Of a stretch of DNA of 64,000 nucleotides, positions 8,104-16,718 are shown piece after piece (position 1 is the first letter of the stretch; each line of letters starts with the position of its first letter). The position numbers and the translations under genes are program-made. The stretch spans positions 1-64,000 of the forward strand of contig NZ_JAZHFT010000026.1 of assembly GCF_036541425.1 (NCBI RefSeq), given 5' to 3'. The notes below the pieces were generated by a model. The model was given only the letters and a program-made list of their open reading frames with translations. It was not told where the DNA came from and ran no database searches. The DNA comes from Consotaella aegiceratis (GTDB lineage: Bacteria > Pseudomonadota > Alphaproteobacteria > Rhizobiales > Rhizobiaceae).

Positions 8104-8919
8104 ATGCCGCTCACCACGGGATCCGTTCTGCTCTTGGGCGCCGGCAATATGGGCGGTGCCCTCCTGGCGGGGTGGCTCTCGGCGGGCGTGTCGGCGACCG
8201 ACGTCGCCATCGTCGACCCGAGGCTCGGCGACGCCGTGCGGCCTCTGGTCGAGGAAAAGAGTGTGCGGCACCTGCAAAGCGTGCCGGCCGAGCGGTTCGA
8301 CGTCGTGGTTCTGGCCGTCAAGCCACAGATGATGGCGTCGGTGCTGCCGCATCTGGACCCGGCGCTCTCGCCCAAGACGCTGATCGTGTCGATCGCGGCG
8401 GGCACGCCCGTGTCCTTCATCGAAAGTCACCTGGGCGAACGGCCGATCGTGCGCGCCATGCCGAACACTCCGGCGCTGATCGGCCGGGGCATCACCGGCT
8501 GCTATGCCAATCCCCGCGTCAGCGCAGACCAGCGGGCGGTCGCCGACCTCCTGTTGTCGGGCAGCGGCGCCGTCGAGTGGGTGGAGAGCGAGGCGCTGAT
8601 CGACGCCGTCACCGGCGTCTCCGGCAGCGGCCCAGCCTATGTGTTCCTTCTGGCCGAGGCGATGGCCGAGGCGGGCGAGGCGCTCGGCCTCGATCGTGAT
8701 CTCGCCATGCGGCTCGCACGTCATACGGTCGCTGGCGCCGGCGAGTTGATGATGCGTTCGGACGAACCACCCGCCAAGCTGCGGCAGAACGTGACCTCGC
8801 CCAACGGCACGACCCAGGCGGCGCTCGATGTGCTGATGGCCGGCGACGGTCTGAAGCCGTTGATGAAGCGGGCGGTCGCCGCGGCCCGCGATCGGGCCGA
8901 AGCCCTGTCGAAGGAATAG
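8104..8919 (+). CDS. proC: Pyrroline-5-carboxylate reductase
   Basis: Catalyses the last step of proline synthesis, reducing 1-pyrroline-5-carboxylate with NAD(P)H. The 271-residue length is normal. The Rossmann motif LLLGAGNMGGALLAGW occupies residues 9-24, and the P5C reductase region GVSGSGPAYVFLLAEAM is at about 162-178, followed by the conserved helix with VTSPNGTTQAAL near residue 235. It lies four bases after the ybjN-like stop and four before csaA, so the three form one operon. Confidence 0.97.
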   Translation: MPLTTGSVLLLGAGNMGGALLAGWLSAGVSATDVAIVDPRLGDAVRPLVEEKSVRHLQSVPAERFDVVVLAVKPQMMASVLPHLDPALSPKTLIVSIAAGTPVSFIESHLGERPIVRAMPNTPALIGRGITGCYANPRVSADQRAVADLLLSGSGAVEWVESEALIDAVTGVSGSGPAYVFLLAEAMAEAGEALGLDRDLAMRLARHTVAGAGELMMRSDEPPAKLRQNVTSPNGTTQAALDVLMAGDGLKPLMKRAVAAARDRAEALSKE

Positions 8920-8923
8920 CGGC

Positions 8924-9280
8924 ATGGCCGGCAAGGAACCTGCGGCCCGGATCGGCTTCGACGATTTTCTCAAGGTCGACGTGCGGGTCGGCACCATCGT
9001 TTCGGCCGAACCGTTTCCCGAGGCGCGCAAGCCCGCCTATCGGCTGACGATCGACTTCGGCGCGCCGATCGGAGTGAAAAAGTCCTCGGCGCAGATCACC
9101 GTTCACTATTCGCCGGACGACCTCGTCGGTCGGCAGGTGATGGCCGTGGTGAATTTCCCGCCGCGCCAGATCGGGCCGATGATGTCGGAGGTGCTGACGC
9201 TCGGCGTACCGGATGAAGCCGGCGAGGTCGTGCTGCTCCAGCCGACCAAGCCGGTGCCGAACGGCGGGCGGCTCTTCTAA
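8924..9280 (+). CDS. csaA: tRNA-binding protein CsaA
   Basis: A 118-residue OB-fold protein of the CsaA family, related to the tRNA-binding domain of methionyl-tRNA synthetase; B. subtilis CsaA binds tRNA and has chaperone-like activity. The motif FLKVDVRVGTIVSAEPFPEARKP opens the OB fold and the conserved NFPPRQIGPMMSEVLTLG segment is in the second half. It is the last gene of the ybjN-proC-csaA set and converges on the histidine kinase with 66 bp between stops. Confidence 0.93.
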   Translation: MAGKEPAARIGFDDFLKVDVRVGTIVSAEPFPEARKPAYRLTIDFGAPIGVKKSSAQITVHYSPDDLVGRQVMAVVNFPPRQIGPMMSEVLTLGVPDEAGEVVLLQPTKPVPNGGRLF

Positions 9281-9346
9281 ACGCCTGACGCCCGATCGCT
9301 TCAGACCTTCGGGACAATACCCCCGCGAGACCCGCCTTCTATCCGG

Positions 9347-10786
9347 TCAGGCCGGAATGCGCACCATCGCCCTGAGCCCGCCGAGAACGGAATCTGACAG
9401 GAGAACGTCGCCGCCGTGCGACCGGGCGATGTCGCGGGCGATCGCGAGCCCCAGTCCGGTGCCGCCGGCATCGATGTTGCGCGCGCTGTCGAGGCGCACG
9501 AAGGGCTTGAACACCTCTTCGCGGCTTTCCGGTGCGATGCCCGGGCCGTCATCCTCCACCGTGATCGTCAGCCAGCGTCCCTCGTGCTTGGCGGTGATCG
9601 AGACGTGGTCGCCGTGCCGCATGGCGTTGGCGACAAGATTGCCGAGCAGCCGCGAAAACGCATCGGGACGTGCCACGATGCGGGGATCGCCGACGATATC
9701 GGTCGTGACCCGCTTGTTCTTCAGTTGTCCCTCGGTTTCGAAGCGGGCAAAGGTGCGCTCCAGATCGATCTCGGCGACGTCCTCCTCGCTGCCGCTCTCG
9801 CCCTTGGCGAAGGCCAGATAGCCTTCGAGCATCCGCTGCATCTCGTCGATGTCCTCGTTCAGCTCGCGCTGGTCCTCCTCGTTGCCGATGAGCGCGAGCT
9901 GCAGGCGAAAGCGCGTGAGGATGGTCCGCAGATCGTGGCTGACGCCGGTCAGCATCGCCGTGCGCTGCTCCATCTGGCGTTCGATGCGGTCGCGCATCTG
10001 GATGAAGGCCAGCGACGCCCGCCGCACCTCCGAGGCGCCGCGCGGGCGAAAGTCGGGCGGCATCGGCTGGCCGCGCCCGAAGCCCTCGGCGGCTTGCGCG
10101 AGCTTCTGGATCGGCCGGATCTGATTGCGCAGGAACAGGATCGCGATGGCCAGCAGCACCAGCGAGGTGCCCACCATCCAGCCCAGGAAGATTTGGGTAT
10201 TGGAGGCATAGGCCGAACTGCGCCGGGCAAAGACGCGCAGCAGATGGTTGTCGAGCAGGATGCGGATTTCGACCAGCTTGGAATTGCCCACCGTGTCGAT
10301 CCAGAACGGCCGGTTGATCTGGTCGGCGATCTCGTCGCTCAGAATGCCGTCGAGGATGTCGAAGAAGGGCTTGGGCGCCGGCGCCGGCAGCGGCTCCAGC
10401 GGAAGCACCGCGATGTTGAGATTCAATCGCTGGCGCGCGATGCGCGTGATCTGGGAAAAGTCGCCGCCCTGGGGATAGCTGTCGATCACGTCGATGATGC
10501 CGGCGATGTCGCGCACCACCGCCGTCGACAGGCGCTCCGTCACCATCTGCCAGTGGCGTTCCATGAAGACGTAGGCGGTGACCGACTGCAGCAGCACCAT
10601 CGGCGCGATGATGATGATGAGCGAGCGCGGATAGAGGCCCTTCGGCAAGGCACGCGAAATCCGCCGCGGCACGTGCTTGAGCGGGCCGCGCCAGATCTTG
10701 ATGCGCGGCAGTCGGCGCGGCCATGTCGGTCGCGGCAGCCACTGCGGCATCCGCGCGCCCGAACGGATGCGGTCGAGCAACGTCAT
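9347..10786 (-). CDS. Membrane sensor histidine kinase (EnvZ-like)
   Basis: A 479-residue two-component sensor. Membrane segments at about 55-74 and 199-219 flank a periplasmic domain of ~125 residues; a HAMP linker follows (~220-270). The dimerisation/phosphoacceptor helix contains H284 in GVSHDLRT. The ATP-binding domain shows the N box LLGNLVANAMRHG (380-392), DDGPGI (412-417) and GGTGLGL (441-447). The first ~50 residues are unusually long, basic and proline-rich before the first membrane span. It lies nine bases after the response regulator, so this is a cognate pair by position. The signal sensed is unknown. Confidence 0.93.
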   Translation of the reverse strand: MTLLDRIRSGARMPQWLPRPTWPRRLPRIKIWRGPLKHVPRRISRALPKGLYPRSLIIIIAPMVLLQSVTAYVFMERHWQMVTERLSTAVVRDIAGIIDVIDSYPQGGDFSQITRIARQRLNLNIAVLPLEPLPAPAPKPFFDILDGILSDEIADQINRPFWIDTVGNSKLVEIRILLDNHLLRVFARRSSAYASNTQIFLGWMVGTSLVLLAIAILFLRNQIRPIQKLAQAAEGFGRGQPMPPDFRPRGASEVRRASLAFIQMRDRIERQMEQRTAMLTGVSHDLRTILTRFRLQLALIGNEEDQRELNEDIDEMQRMLEGYLAFAKGESGSEEDVAEIDLERTFARFETEGQLKNKRVTTDIVGDPRIVARPDAFSRLLGNLVANAMRHGDHVSITAKHEGRWLTITVEDDGPGIAPESREEVFKPFVRLDSARNIDAGGTGLGLAIARDIARSHGGDVLLSDSVLGGLRAMVRIPA

Positions 10787-10795
10787 CGCCGGCGC

Positions 10796-11521
10796 TCAGT
10801 CGATGTTGAGGCGGTATCCGATGCCGCGCACCGTCTGCAGCCAGAGCGGGTTGGCGGGATCGGCTTCGATCTTGCGCCTCAGCCGGTTGATCTGAACGTC
10901 CACGGTGCGCTCGCCGACCTCGCTTTCGTCGCCGAGAAGGTCCTGCCGCGGGATCGTTTCGCCCGCCTTCTCGGCGAACTGCGCCATGATCTCCTGCTCG
11001 CGCTCGGTCAGGCGAATGAGGTCGTTGCTGCGCTTCAGTTCGCGCCGCGACAGCGAGAAGGTGAACGGGCCGAAACGCACATGCTCGACCTTCTGGATCG
11101 GCTGCTGTGCTCCCCGTCTCAGGATGTTGTTGATCCGCAGCAGCAGTTCGCGCGGGTCGAACGGCTTGGGCAGGTAGTCGTCGGCGCCGGCCTCCAGCCC
11201 CTCGATACGTTGCTCGGTCTCGGACCGGGCGGTGAGCATCAGCACCGGCGTGTCCAGACTGCCGTTCAGGCTGCGCACAAGCTCTAGGCCGCTTTCGCCC
11301 GGCATCATCACGTCGACGATCAGCAGATCGAAGTGCAGCCCGCTCAGGATTTTGCGAGCCTCCGCGGCGTCGGCGGCGGTGGAGACGCGAAACGCCCGTT
11401 CGGACAGGAAGCGCGACAACAGGGTGCGGATGCGCCGGTCGTCGTCGATGATGAGGAGATGCGGTGCGTCGTCCAGGCAGGGCAGGGCGCGGCCGTGCGT
11501 ATCGAACTCAACGTTGCTCAT
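10796..11521 (-). CDS. petR: OmpR/PhoB-type response regulator, PetR-like
   Basis: A 241-residue response regulator. The receiver domain has acidic pocket D26-D27, phosphoacceptor D70 in LLIVDVMMPG and K119 in LPKPFD; the C-terminal winged helix (~145-241) ends in the typical VRGIGYRL. The arrangement of a MarR-type gene overlapping an OmpR-type gene matches the petP-petR pair first described upstream of the cytochrome bc1 genes in Rhodobacter capsulatus; here a histidine kinase follows and no petABC is present. The start MSNVEFD overlaps the MarR gene by 14 bases, implying coupled translation. Confidence 0.9.
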   Translation of the reverse strand: MSNVEFDTHGRALPCLDDAPHLLIIDDDRRIRTLLSRFLSERAFRVSTAADAAEARKILSGLHFDLLIVDVMMPGESGLELVRSLNGSLDTPVLMLTARSETEQRIEGLEAGADDYLPKPFDPRELLLRINNILRRGAQQPIQKVEHVRFGPFTFSLSRRELKRSNDLIRLTEREQEIMAQFAEKAGETIPRQDLLGDESEVGERTVDVQINRLRRKIEADPANPLWLQTVRGIGYRLNID

Positions 11522-12065
11522 CGTCAGCCTTTCCGTCGATGCCCTTCTTGTCGAACCAGCTCCGGGTCGATGCGGTCTCGACCGACATCTGGAAGAGGAA
11601 GCTGGACACCGATGCCAGGTCGAAGCCGGCACGAGCGGTCTCGCAGGCCGCCCGCGCGGCGTCGATCCGCCTCACCTGCGCGCGCGACAGCTCCAGCGTG
11701 AGAGCGCGGCCCTTCGACGTCGGATAGAGGCGCCGCTGGCGGCGGTCCTCGGTCCCCGGCTGCAGGGCGATGAAATCGCCTTCGATGAGCTGGCGCAGCA
11801 CGCGCGACAGCGACTGCTTGGTAATCTGCAAGAGATCGAGGAGGTCGGCGATCGTCATGCCGGGATCGCGGTTGACGAAATGCAGCACGCGATGGTGCGC
11901 ACGCCCGAAACCATAGCGCTCGAGGATCACGTCGGCATCGCCGGTGAAATCGCGATAGGCGAAAAAGAGCAGCTCGATCAGGCGGAAATCGATGTCCTCG
12001 TCGGAGTTGAGCGGCTCACGCACGACAAGATCCGCCTGACAAGGCTTGTTGACCGGAACATCCAT
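11508..12065 (-). CDS. petP: MarR family transcriptional regulator, PetP-like
   Basis: A 185-residue MarR-type winged-helix regulator. The helix-turn-helix lies around residues 75-100 (TIADLLDLLQITKQSLSRVLRQL) and the wing contains DRRQRRLYPTSKG, the usual DxR motif. The dimerisation region at the N-terminus (YRDFTGDADVILERYGFGRAH) is as in PetP. The ATG at 12065 is used; an in-frame GTG five codons upstream is possible. It overlaps the downstream regulator gene. The upstream DNA (12081-12120) is AT-rich and holds GTTTA / TAAAC arms ten bases apart that could be an autoregulatory site. Confidence 0.88.
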   Translation of the reverse strand: MDVPVNKPCQADLVVREPLNSDEDIDFRLIELLFFAYRDFTGDADVILERYGFGRAHHRVLHFVNRDPGMTIADLLDLLQITKQSLSRVLRQLIEGDFIALQPGTEDRRQRRLYPTSKGRALTLELSRAQVRRIDAARAACETARAGFDLASVSSFLFQMSVETASTRSWFDKKGIDGKADDEQR

Positions 12066-12277
12066 CAAATAGGTCAGCACTGTTGACGTATATCGGGTTT
12101 ATTGTTACACCTAAACATGGCCGTTGGAACAGGGTCGGCAACTCCGCCCGTCCGGCCGGTCCATGATAAGGCTCCGCGGTCCAGCCTGTAGAGCGGGCGA
12201 TCATCAATGTCAGGCCTCGGAAACACGAAAAGCCGCATCGTCGGTGAAGGGAGAGCGCTTCAGGCGCAACGAAATCC

Positions 12278-13180
12278 ATGAGCAGCGTTTCATTCGATCA
12301 ACTGGACGGGCAAATCTGGTTCAATGGCGAGTTCGTCGCCTGGAAGGATGCCAAGGTCCATGTGCTCACCCACGGACTGCACTACGCCAGCAGCGTATTC
12401 GAAGGCGAAAAGGCGTACGGCGGCGAGATTTTCAAGCTGCGTCAGCACACCGATCGTCTGATTGCGTCCGGTCACGCCCTGGGTTTCCAGATTCCCTATT
12501 CGGCCGACGAGATCGACGCGGCCTGCAAGGAGCTGTTGGTGCGCCAGGGCTTCTCCGACGCCTATGTCCGGCCGGTCGCCTGGCGCGGCAGCGAGATGAT
12601 GGGCGTTTCGGCTCAGCACAACAAGATCAATCTCGCCATCGCGATCTGGGAATGGCCGGCCTATTACGGCAGCATCGAAGAGCGGATGAAGGGCATCCGG
12701 CTGGACATCGCCGAGTATCGCCGCCCCGATCCGCGCACCGCGCCGGCCCGCGCCAAGGCCGCCGGCCTCTATATGATCTGCACCATCTCCAAGCACGCGG
12801 CCGAGGCGAAGGGCTATTCCGACGCGATGATGCTGGACTGGCGCGGCCGCGTGGCCGAGGCGACCAGCGCCAACATCTTCTTCGTCAAGGACGGCGCGAT
12901 CCACACGCCCGATCCGGACTGCTTCCTCAACGGCCTCACCCGGCAGACGGTGATCGAACTGGCCAAGCGGCGCGGTATCCCGGTGCACGAGCGGGCGATC
13001 ATGCCGGAGGAACTGGACGCCTTCGAGGAATGTTTCCTCACCGGCACGGCGGCTGAAGTGACGCCCGTTTCCGAGATCGGTCCCCACCGCTTCACGCCGG
13101 GCGCGATCAGCCGGCGGATGATGGACGACTATTCGGCCGAGGTTCAGCCCAAGCAGGCCGCGGCTGCCGCGGCGGAATAA
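12278..13180 (+). CDS. ilvE: Branched-chain amino acid aminotransferase
   Basis: PLP-dependent class IV transaminase that makes leucine, isoleucine and valine from their 2-oxo acids with glutamate as donor. The 300-residue length is normal. The catalytic lysine is K160 in ARAKAAGLYM, and the cofactor-binding glutamate is E194 in VAEATSANIF. The N-terminal motif HVLTHGLHYASSVFEGEKAY is characteristic. It is transcribed divergently from petP with about 210 bp between starts and is followed by a strong terminator, so it is probably monocistronic. Confidence 0.95.
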   Translation: MSSVSFDQLDGQIWFNGEFVAWKDAKVHVLTHGLHYASSVFEGEKAYGGEIFKLRQHTDRLIASGHALGFQIPYSADEIDAACKELLVRQGFSDAYVRPVAWRGSEMMGVSAQHNKINLAIAIWEWPAYYGSIEERMKGIRLDIAEYRRPDPRTAPARAKAAGLYMICTISKHAAEAKGYSDAMMLDWRGRVAEATSANIFFVKDGAIHTPDPDCFLNGLTRQTVIELAKRRGIPVHERAIMPEELDAFEECFLTGTAAEVTPVSEIGPHRFTPGAISRRMMDDYSAEVQPKQAAAAAAE

Positions 13181-13239
13181 GCCGCCTGCGCCTTTGTCCG
13201 GGGCCGCGTCGAGCGCCCGTGGTCGGCGAACGGAAATCG

Positions 13240-13270
13240 AAAGGCTGGGGATCCTCCCCGGCCTTTCTTG
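13240..13270 (+). terminator. Rho-independent terminator after ilvE
   Basis: A 12-bp stem (left arm 13240-13251, AAAGGCTGGGGA; right arm 13255-13266) with a three-base loop and a single T-G wobble, followed by CTTGT, 60 bp after the ilvE stop. The T-run is short but the right arm ends in TTT. Confidence 0.75.
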
Positions 13271-13353
13271 TATCGTGTGCCGCGACCACCGATTCTGGCT
13301 TCGAGCCGCGCGTGGCGCGCTGATCGGATGAAACCGAATGGAGATGTCGCGCA

Positions 13354-14031
13354 ATGAGCCAAACCGGGGACATTGAATTCGACGGCTCCGCCTTCTCTCC
13401 CCAGGAATCCCTGGCCGCGTTTCTGCTTCCCCATACCGGTTTCGATGGCGGCGACGGGGCGCACGATGTCGGGCATTTGCAGCGGGTCTGGAGAAACGCG
13501 TCTCGCATCCAGGCAGAAGAGGGCGGCGATGCCGAGATCCTGCTCGCCGCTGTGCTTCTTCACGATTGCGTCGCGGTGGAAAAGGACTCGCCTCGGCGCT
13601 CCCAGGCGTCGCGCCTCGCTGCCGCGCACGCCGCGTCGCTGCTCGAAAGGCAGGGGTGGGCGCAGGAGCGGATCGCCGCGGTGGTTCACGCCATAGAAGC
13701 CCACAGCTTTTCCGCCGGCATCGAGCCCGAAAGCCTGGAGGCGATGATCCTGCGGGATGCCGACCGGCTCGACGCGATCGGCATGATCGGCATCGCACGC
13801 TGTTTCTACATCGCCGGACGTCTGGGGCACGCCATCTACGATCCGCAGGACCCGACGGCCCGCAGCCGTCCTTATGACGACCGTTTCGCGGCCGACCACT
13901 TCGAGACCAAACTGCTGCGGCTGGGCGAGGGGTTCAAGACGGCGACGGGCGCGCGGATGTCCGAGGCCCGTCTGCAGCGGCTGCGGGCGTTTCTCGACGG
14001 CTTGTGGGACGAGATCGGCGCTGCGCCGTGA
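13354..14031 (+). CDS. HD domain-containing phosphohydrolase (YedJ-like)
   Basis: A 225-residue HD-superfamily metal-dependent phosphohydrolase. The HD metal site is visible as H41 in HDVGHLQRVW, the H70-D71 pair in LLHDC and a later Asp in RDADRLDAIGMIGIAR. This arrangement matches the YedJ/YpgQ subgroup, some members of which hydrolyse nucleotides; the substrate here is unknown. GGAG sits about ten bases before the ATG. It is followed 148 bp later by an MBL-fold hydrolase on the same strand. Confidence 0.88.
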   Translation: MSQTGDIEFDGSAFSPQESLAAFLLPHTGFDGGDGAHDVGHLQRVWRNASRIQAEEGGDAEILLAAVLLHDCVAVEKDSPRRSQASRLAAAHAASLLERQGWAQERIAAVVHAIEAHSFSAGIEPESLEAMILRDADRLDAIGMIGIARCFYIAGRLGHAIYDPQDPTARSRPYDDRFAADHFETKLLRLGEGFKTATGARMSEARLQRLRAFLDGLWDEIGAAP

Positions 14032-14179
14032 ACCGCTTTACGCGACCAAAGGAGCCTCCTTGGTGTGGCGCCGTATCCTTGCCGCACGAGGTCTTTCCGC
14101 AAAAGAGCGCTGACAAAGCTCGGCTCGCGCGGTAGCACGAGCCGCGAACACCATCTTGGTCGCCCTTAGGGAGCCTGCC

Positions 14180-14821
14180 ATGGGCCAACTGAACGCCCGG
14201 ATCGTTCCGGTCACGCCCTTCCAGCAGAACTGCTGCATCCTGTTCGACGACGAGCAGAAGATCGGCGTCGTGGTCGATCCCGGCGGCGATGTCGATCTGA
14301 TCGAAGCTGCGATCGCCGAGGTCGGCGTGCGGATCGAGGGGATCTGGCTCACCCATGGCCATATCGACCATGCCGGTGGCGCGGCTGATCTCAAGGAGCA
14401 TCTCGGCGTGCCCATCACCGGCCCCCACGAGGCGGACCGGTTTCTGCTCGACGGCATCGAGGATCAGGCCCGCATGTTCGGGGTCGGCGGCGGCTATCGC
14501 AACGTCTTGCCGGATTGCTGGTTGACCGAGGGCGAGATGCTGGAATTGGGGCCGCACCGTTTCGAGGTGCTGCATTGTCCGGGCCACGCGCCGGGGCACG
14601 TGGTGTTCTTCGATCGTGCCGCGCGCTTTCTGCATGCCGGTGACGTGCTGTTCGCCGGTTCGATCGGCCGCACGGACCTGCCCGGCGGCGACCATGCGGC
14701 GCTGATCCGCTCGATCAAGGACAAGGTGCTGCCGCTCGGCGACGATGTCGGCTTTCTTTGCGGCCACGGACCGGGCAGCCGGCTGGGCGATGAACGCCGC
14801 ACCAATCCCTTCCTGCTGTAG
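14180..14821 (+). CDS. MBL-fold metallo-hydrolase (glyoxalase II-like, YcbL type)
   Basis: A 213-residue metallo-beta-lactamase-fold hydrolase. The first metal motif is THGHIDH (H59, H61, D63, H64), followed by H136/H140 in HCPGHAPGHVVF, bridging D155 in LHAGDVLF, and a C-terminal histidine in LCGHGPG. The short length without the C-terminal substrate domain of true glyoxalase II points to the YcbL subgroup, which has low glyoxalase II activity in enterobacteria. AGGGAG precedes the start ATG by eight bases. It converges on the BA14K gene with 31 bp between. Confidence 0.9.
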   Translation: MGQLNARIVPVTPFQQNCCILFDDEQKIGVVVDPGGDVDLIEAAIAEVGVRIEGIWLTHGHIDHAGGAADLKEHLGVPITGPHEADRFLLDGIEDQARMFGVGGGYRNVLPDCWLTEGEMLELGPHRFEVLHCPGHAPGHVVFFDRAARFLHAGDVLFAGSIGRTDLPGGDHAALIRSIKDKVLPLGDDVGFLCGHGPGSRLGDERRTNPFLL

Positions 14822-14852
14822 TCCGCGATTCGCTTGGCCGTCGAGCGCGGCC

Positions 14853-15752
14853 TTATCCGCCCGTGCAGAACCGACGCCGTCCGGTCTCGTCCCTGTAGGT
14901 GCCGAGGTCCGGGTCGAAGCTCGAGTGAAGCTCGGCGCAACGCTCGCGCCATTCCAGCGACCAGGGCTCCAGCCAGGCTTCCGAAGCGTTGCCGGCCGTG
15001 GTCTCGGCGGGCATCTCCGCCGACGGCTCCTTCTGGACCACCGGCGGCCGATAAGGTGCGGGCAGAGGGGTCGGCACGGCGTCCGGAGCGCTTTCGCTCG
15101 GTGACGGCGCCCGTGCCGGTGCCGGCGCACGGGTCGAAACCGGCATCGGTTCGGGGCGTTCGATGGCCGCCTGATGCTCGCTGCGGCGATAGCCCGGCGC
15201 GATGCGAATGATCTTGGCGCCGCCGACGCTCATCACGTCGATGCCGTCGGGGCCGATCGGCCGGCGGTCGAGCCGCTCCGATTCGACATCGATGAACTTG
15301 GGGCCACCGCCCCGATAGGTCGTCTCGTCCTGCGGGACCGGGGCTCCGAGGATCGGCGACCAGTCGCCCTCGTCGACACCGCGATAGGCGATGCCGCCCT
15401 CCGCCGGACTGCCGGGCTGGACGATCACCACGGGCTGCAAGGTATGGCGATAGACCACGACATCCGGCCGATGGCTTCGAATCGTCGTGAAGGAGCCTCT
15501 GCTTTTGACCGAGACGGGCGGTCGGGGTTGGTCCCAGAAACTGGTCCGGCCGTGCGGAATCGCGCGGACGCCGGCCGAGGTTACCCAGCGTGAGCCGGGA
15601 CGCACCGTGCGAACATAGGAATTCGCGCTGGCGTGGGCCGCAACGGCAAAAGCCTCTCCCAGGCCGCCCCGCTCGCCGGCCGCAGCCGGGGCGCAGACTG
15701 TCAGGGAAAGGGCTGCAACCGCAGCCGATGCTGCGGCAAGCACCCGGAGCAT
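14853..15752 (-). CDS. Secreted BA14K-like domain protein
   Basis: A 299-residue exported protein. Residues 1-26 form a signal peptide (LRVLAAASAAVAALSLTVC, cleavage after APAAA). The middle carries a proline-rich segment (~200-255). The last ~30 residues, WRERCAELHSSFDPDLGTY followed by a closing cysteine, match the BA14K signature of a Cys-flanked repeat found in Brucella and other rhizobial surface proteins, some of which are lectin-like. The ATG at 15752 is preferred because GGGTGG is then correctly spaced; an ATG four codons earlier abuts that element. CtrA-like half-sites lie immediately upstream. Confidence 0.75.
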   Translation of the reverse strand: MLRVLAAASAAVAALSLTVCAPAAAGERGGLGEAFAVAAHASANSYVRTVRPGSRWVTSAGVRAIPHGRTSFWDQPRPPVSVKSRGSFTTIRSHRPDVVVYRHTLQPVVIVQPGSPAEGGIAYRGVDEGDWSPILGAPVPQDETTYRGGGPKFIDVESERLDRRPIGPDGIDVMSVGGAKIIRIAPGYRRSEHQAAIERPEPMPVSTRAPAPARAPSPSESAPDAVPTPLPAPYRPPVVQKEPSAEMPAETTAGNASEAWLEPWSLEWRERCAELHSSFDPDLGTYRDETGRRRFCTGG

Positions 15753-15768
15753 GGCGTCATCCACCCTG

Positions 15769-15793
15769 TTAAGTCTTTGTTAACCTGACTTAA
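15769..15793. promoter_or_regulatory. CtrA-type binding site cluster (three TTAA half-sites)
   Basis: TTAA at 15769-15772 and 15780-15783 are separated by exactly seven bases and the second is followed by C, fitting the alphaproteobacterial CtrA consensus TTAA-N7-TTAAC. A third TTAAC begins at 15790, six bases on. GTTAAGTC (15768-15775) and GACTTAAC (15787-15794) are also perfect inverted repeats around it. The cluster is 17-42 bp upstream of the BA14K start codon. Confidence 0.5.
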
Positions 15794-15794
15794 C

Positions 15795-16057
15795 GTGGGC
15801 AGGCATGGCTGGCCAGTTCGAGATGAAGAAATGGTTAATATCGACAGAGGCCGCTTGGCTGTGTTTTGGGGAGGATTGAGCCGCGCCCATCGGGCTCGAA
15901 GGTGAGGCAAAATAGCGCGTCGGCTTTGCAACGAAGCCGCATCGGCGATGGCGGATACGGCGCCAAAAGAGGAAACGACGGCACGCTCGACAACGATCGA
16001 GCCGTTCAAATCGACACCGGCTGCGTCGACAAGGCCGCCTGCGTTTCGCCCACGACA
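15795..16057. other. Intergenic region between the BA14K gene and the cold-shock gene
   Basis: About 260 bp that probably contains the BA14K promoter. I see no convincing gene, only short open frames without ribosome-binding sites. A further TTAA is present at about 15835. Confidence 0.4.
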
Positions 16058-16085
16058 AAATCCCCGCTAGCACTGCTGAACGGGG
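16058..16085 (-). terminator. Rho-independent terminator for the cold-shock gene
   Basis: On the minus strand CCCCG (16081-16085 complement) pairs with CGGGG (16062-16066 complement), with an inner AGC/GCT stem, and is followed by ATTTTGT. It lies about 90 bp downstream of the cold-shock stop codon. Confidence 0.65.
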
Positions 16086-16174
16086 TTCTGATCATGACAG
16101 ATCTCGGCAGTCAGACTGCCGTTCGTTCGCTGGCGCCGATCGGCTGTTTTGGCAGCCTGGACGCCGCCAGCGGC

Positions 16175-16390
16175 TTAGTCGGCGAGTTCGAGATTGACCG
16201 CCTTGGGACCCTTGCCGCGTTTGTCCGGCTCGGTGTCGAAGGCGACCTTCTGATTTTCCGTCAGGCCCGGCAGGCCAGACGCCTGTACGGCGGAGATGTG
16301 GACGAAGATATCGGCGCCACCGTTGTCGGGCTTGATGAATCCAAAGCCCTTCTCGGTGTTGAAGAATTTGACCGTACCGGTCTGCGACAT
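16175..16390 (-). CDS. cspA: Cold-shock family protein
   Basis: A 71-residue single cold-shock domain protein, an RNA/ssDNA-binding OB fold that melts RNA secondary structure. RNP1 is KGFGFIK (14-20) and RNP2 is DIFVHIS (27-33). The sequence MSQTGTVKFFNTEKGFGFI is typical of alphaproteobacterial CspA paralogues. AAGGGG lies upstream of the start. The 328 bp upstream region shared with the divergent methyltransferase may provide the long leader typical of csp mRNAs. CspA is used as the family name; the paralogue number cannot be assigned. Confidence 0.95.
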   Translation of the reverse strand: MSQTGTVKFFNTEKGFGFIKPDNGGADIFVHISAVQASGLPGLTENQKVAFDTEPDKRGKGPKAVNLELAD

Positions 16391-16718
16391 GCGGGAACCC
16401 TTTCCCCTTCAGCAATCAATGGTCCGCCATTGGCGGCGGTGGCAGGCAAGTCTCAAGTTGCAGGGAAAGGAGCCGTTCAATCGCGGTTGCTCGCACACCC
16501 GCTTCGAGGATTATCAGCGCCCCCGATCCGCCAGTCTTCCAGTTTCACCACGTCCGTGGAATTGCCCGAACACTAAAATGATTGCTATTTCCGACCTTGC
16601 TTTGCAAGTGAAAGTTTTCGTGGATGGCCAAATTTACTGTTCGAAGGCGGATATACGTTGCGGGTAGTGGGTAATAAGTGACTGATATGGAAAAGATTTT
16701 AGGAATTCGGCCAGGGCG
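16391..16718. other. Divergent promoter region between cspA and a methyltransferase gene
   Basis: 328 bp, AT-richer than average from 16560 to 16710. It must hold promoters for both flanking genes and perhaps a csp leader. No gene is evident. Confidence 0.4.
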
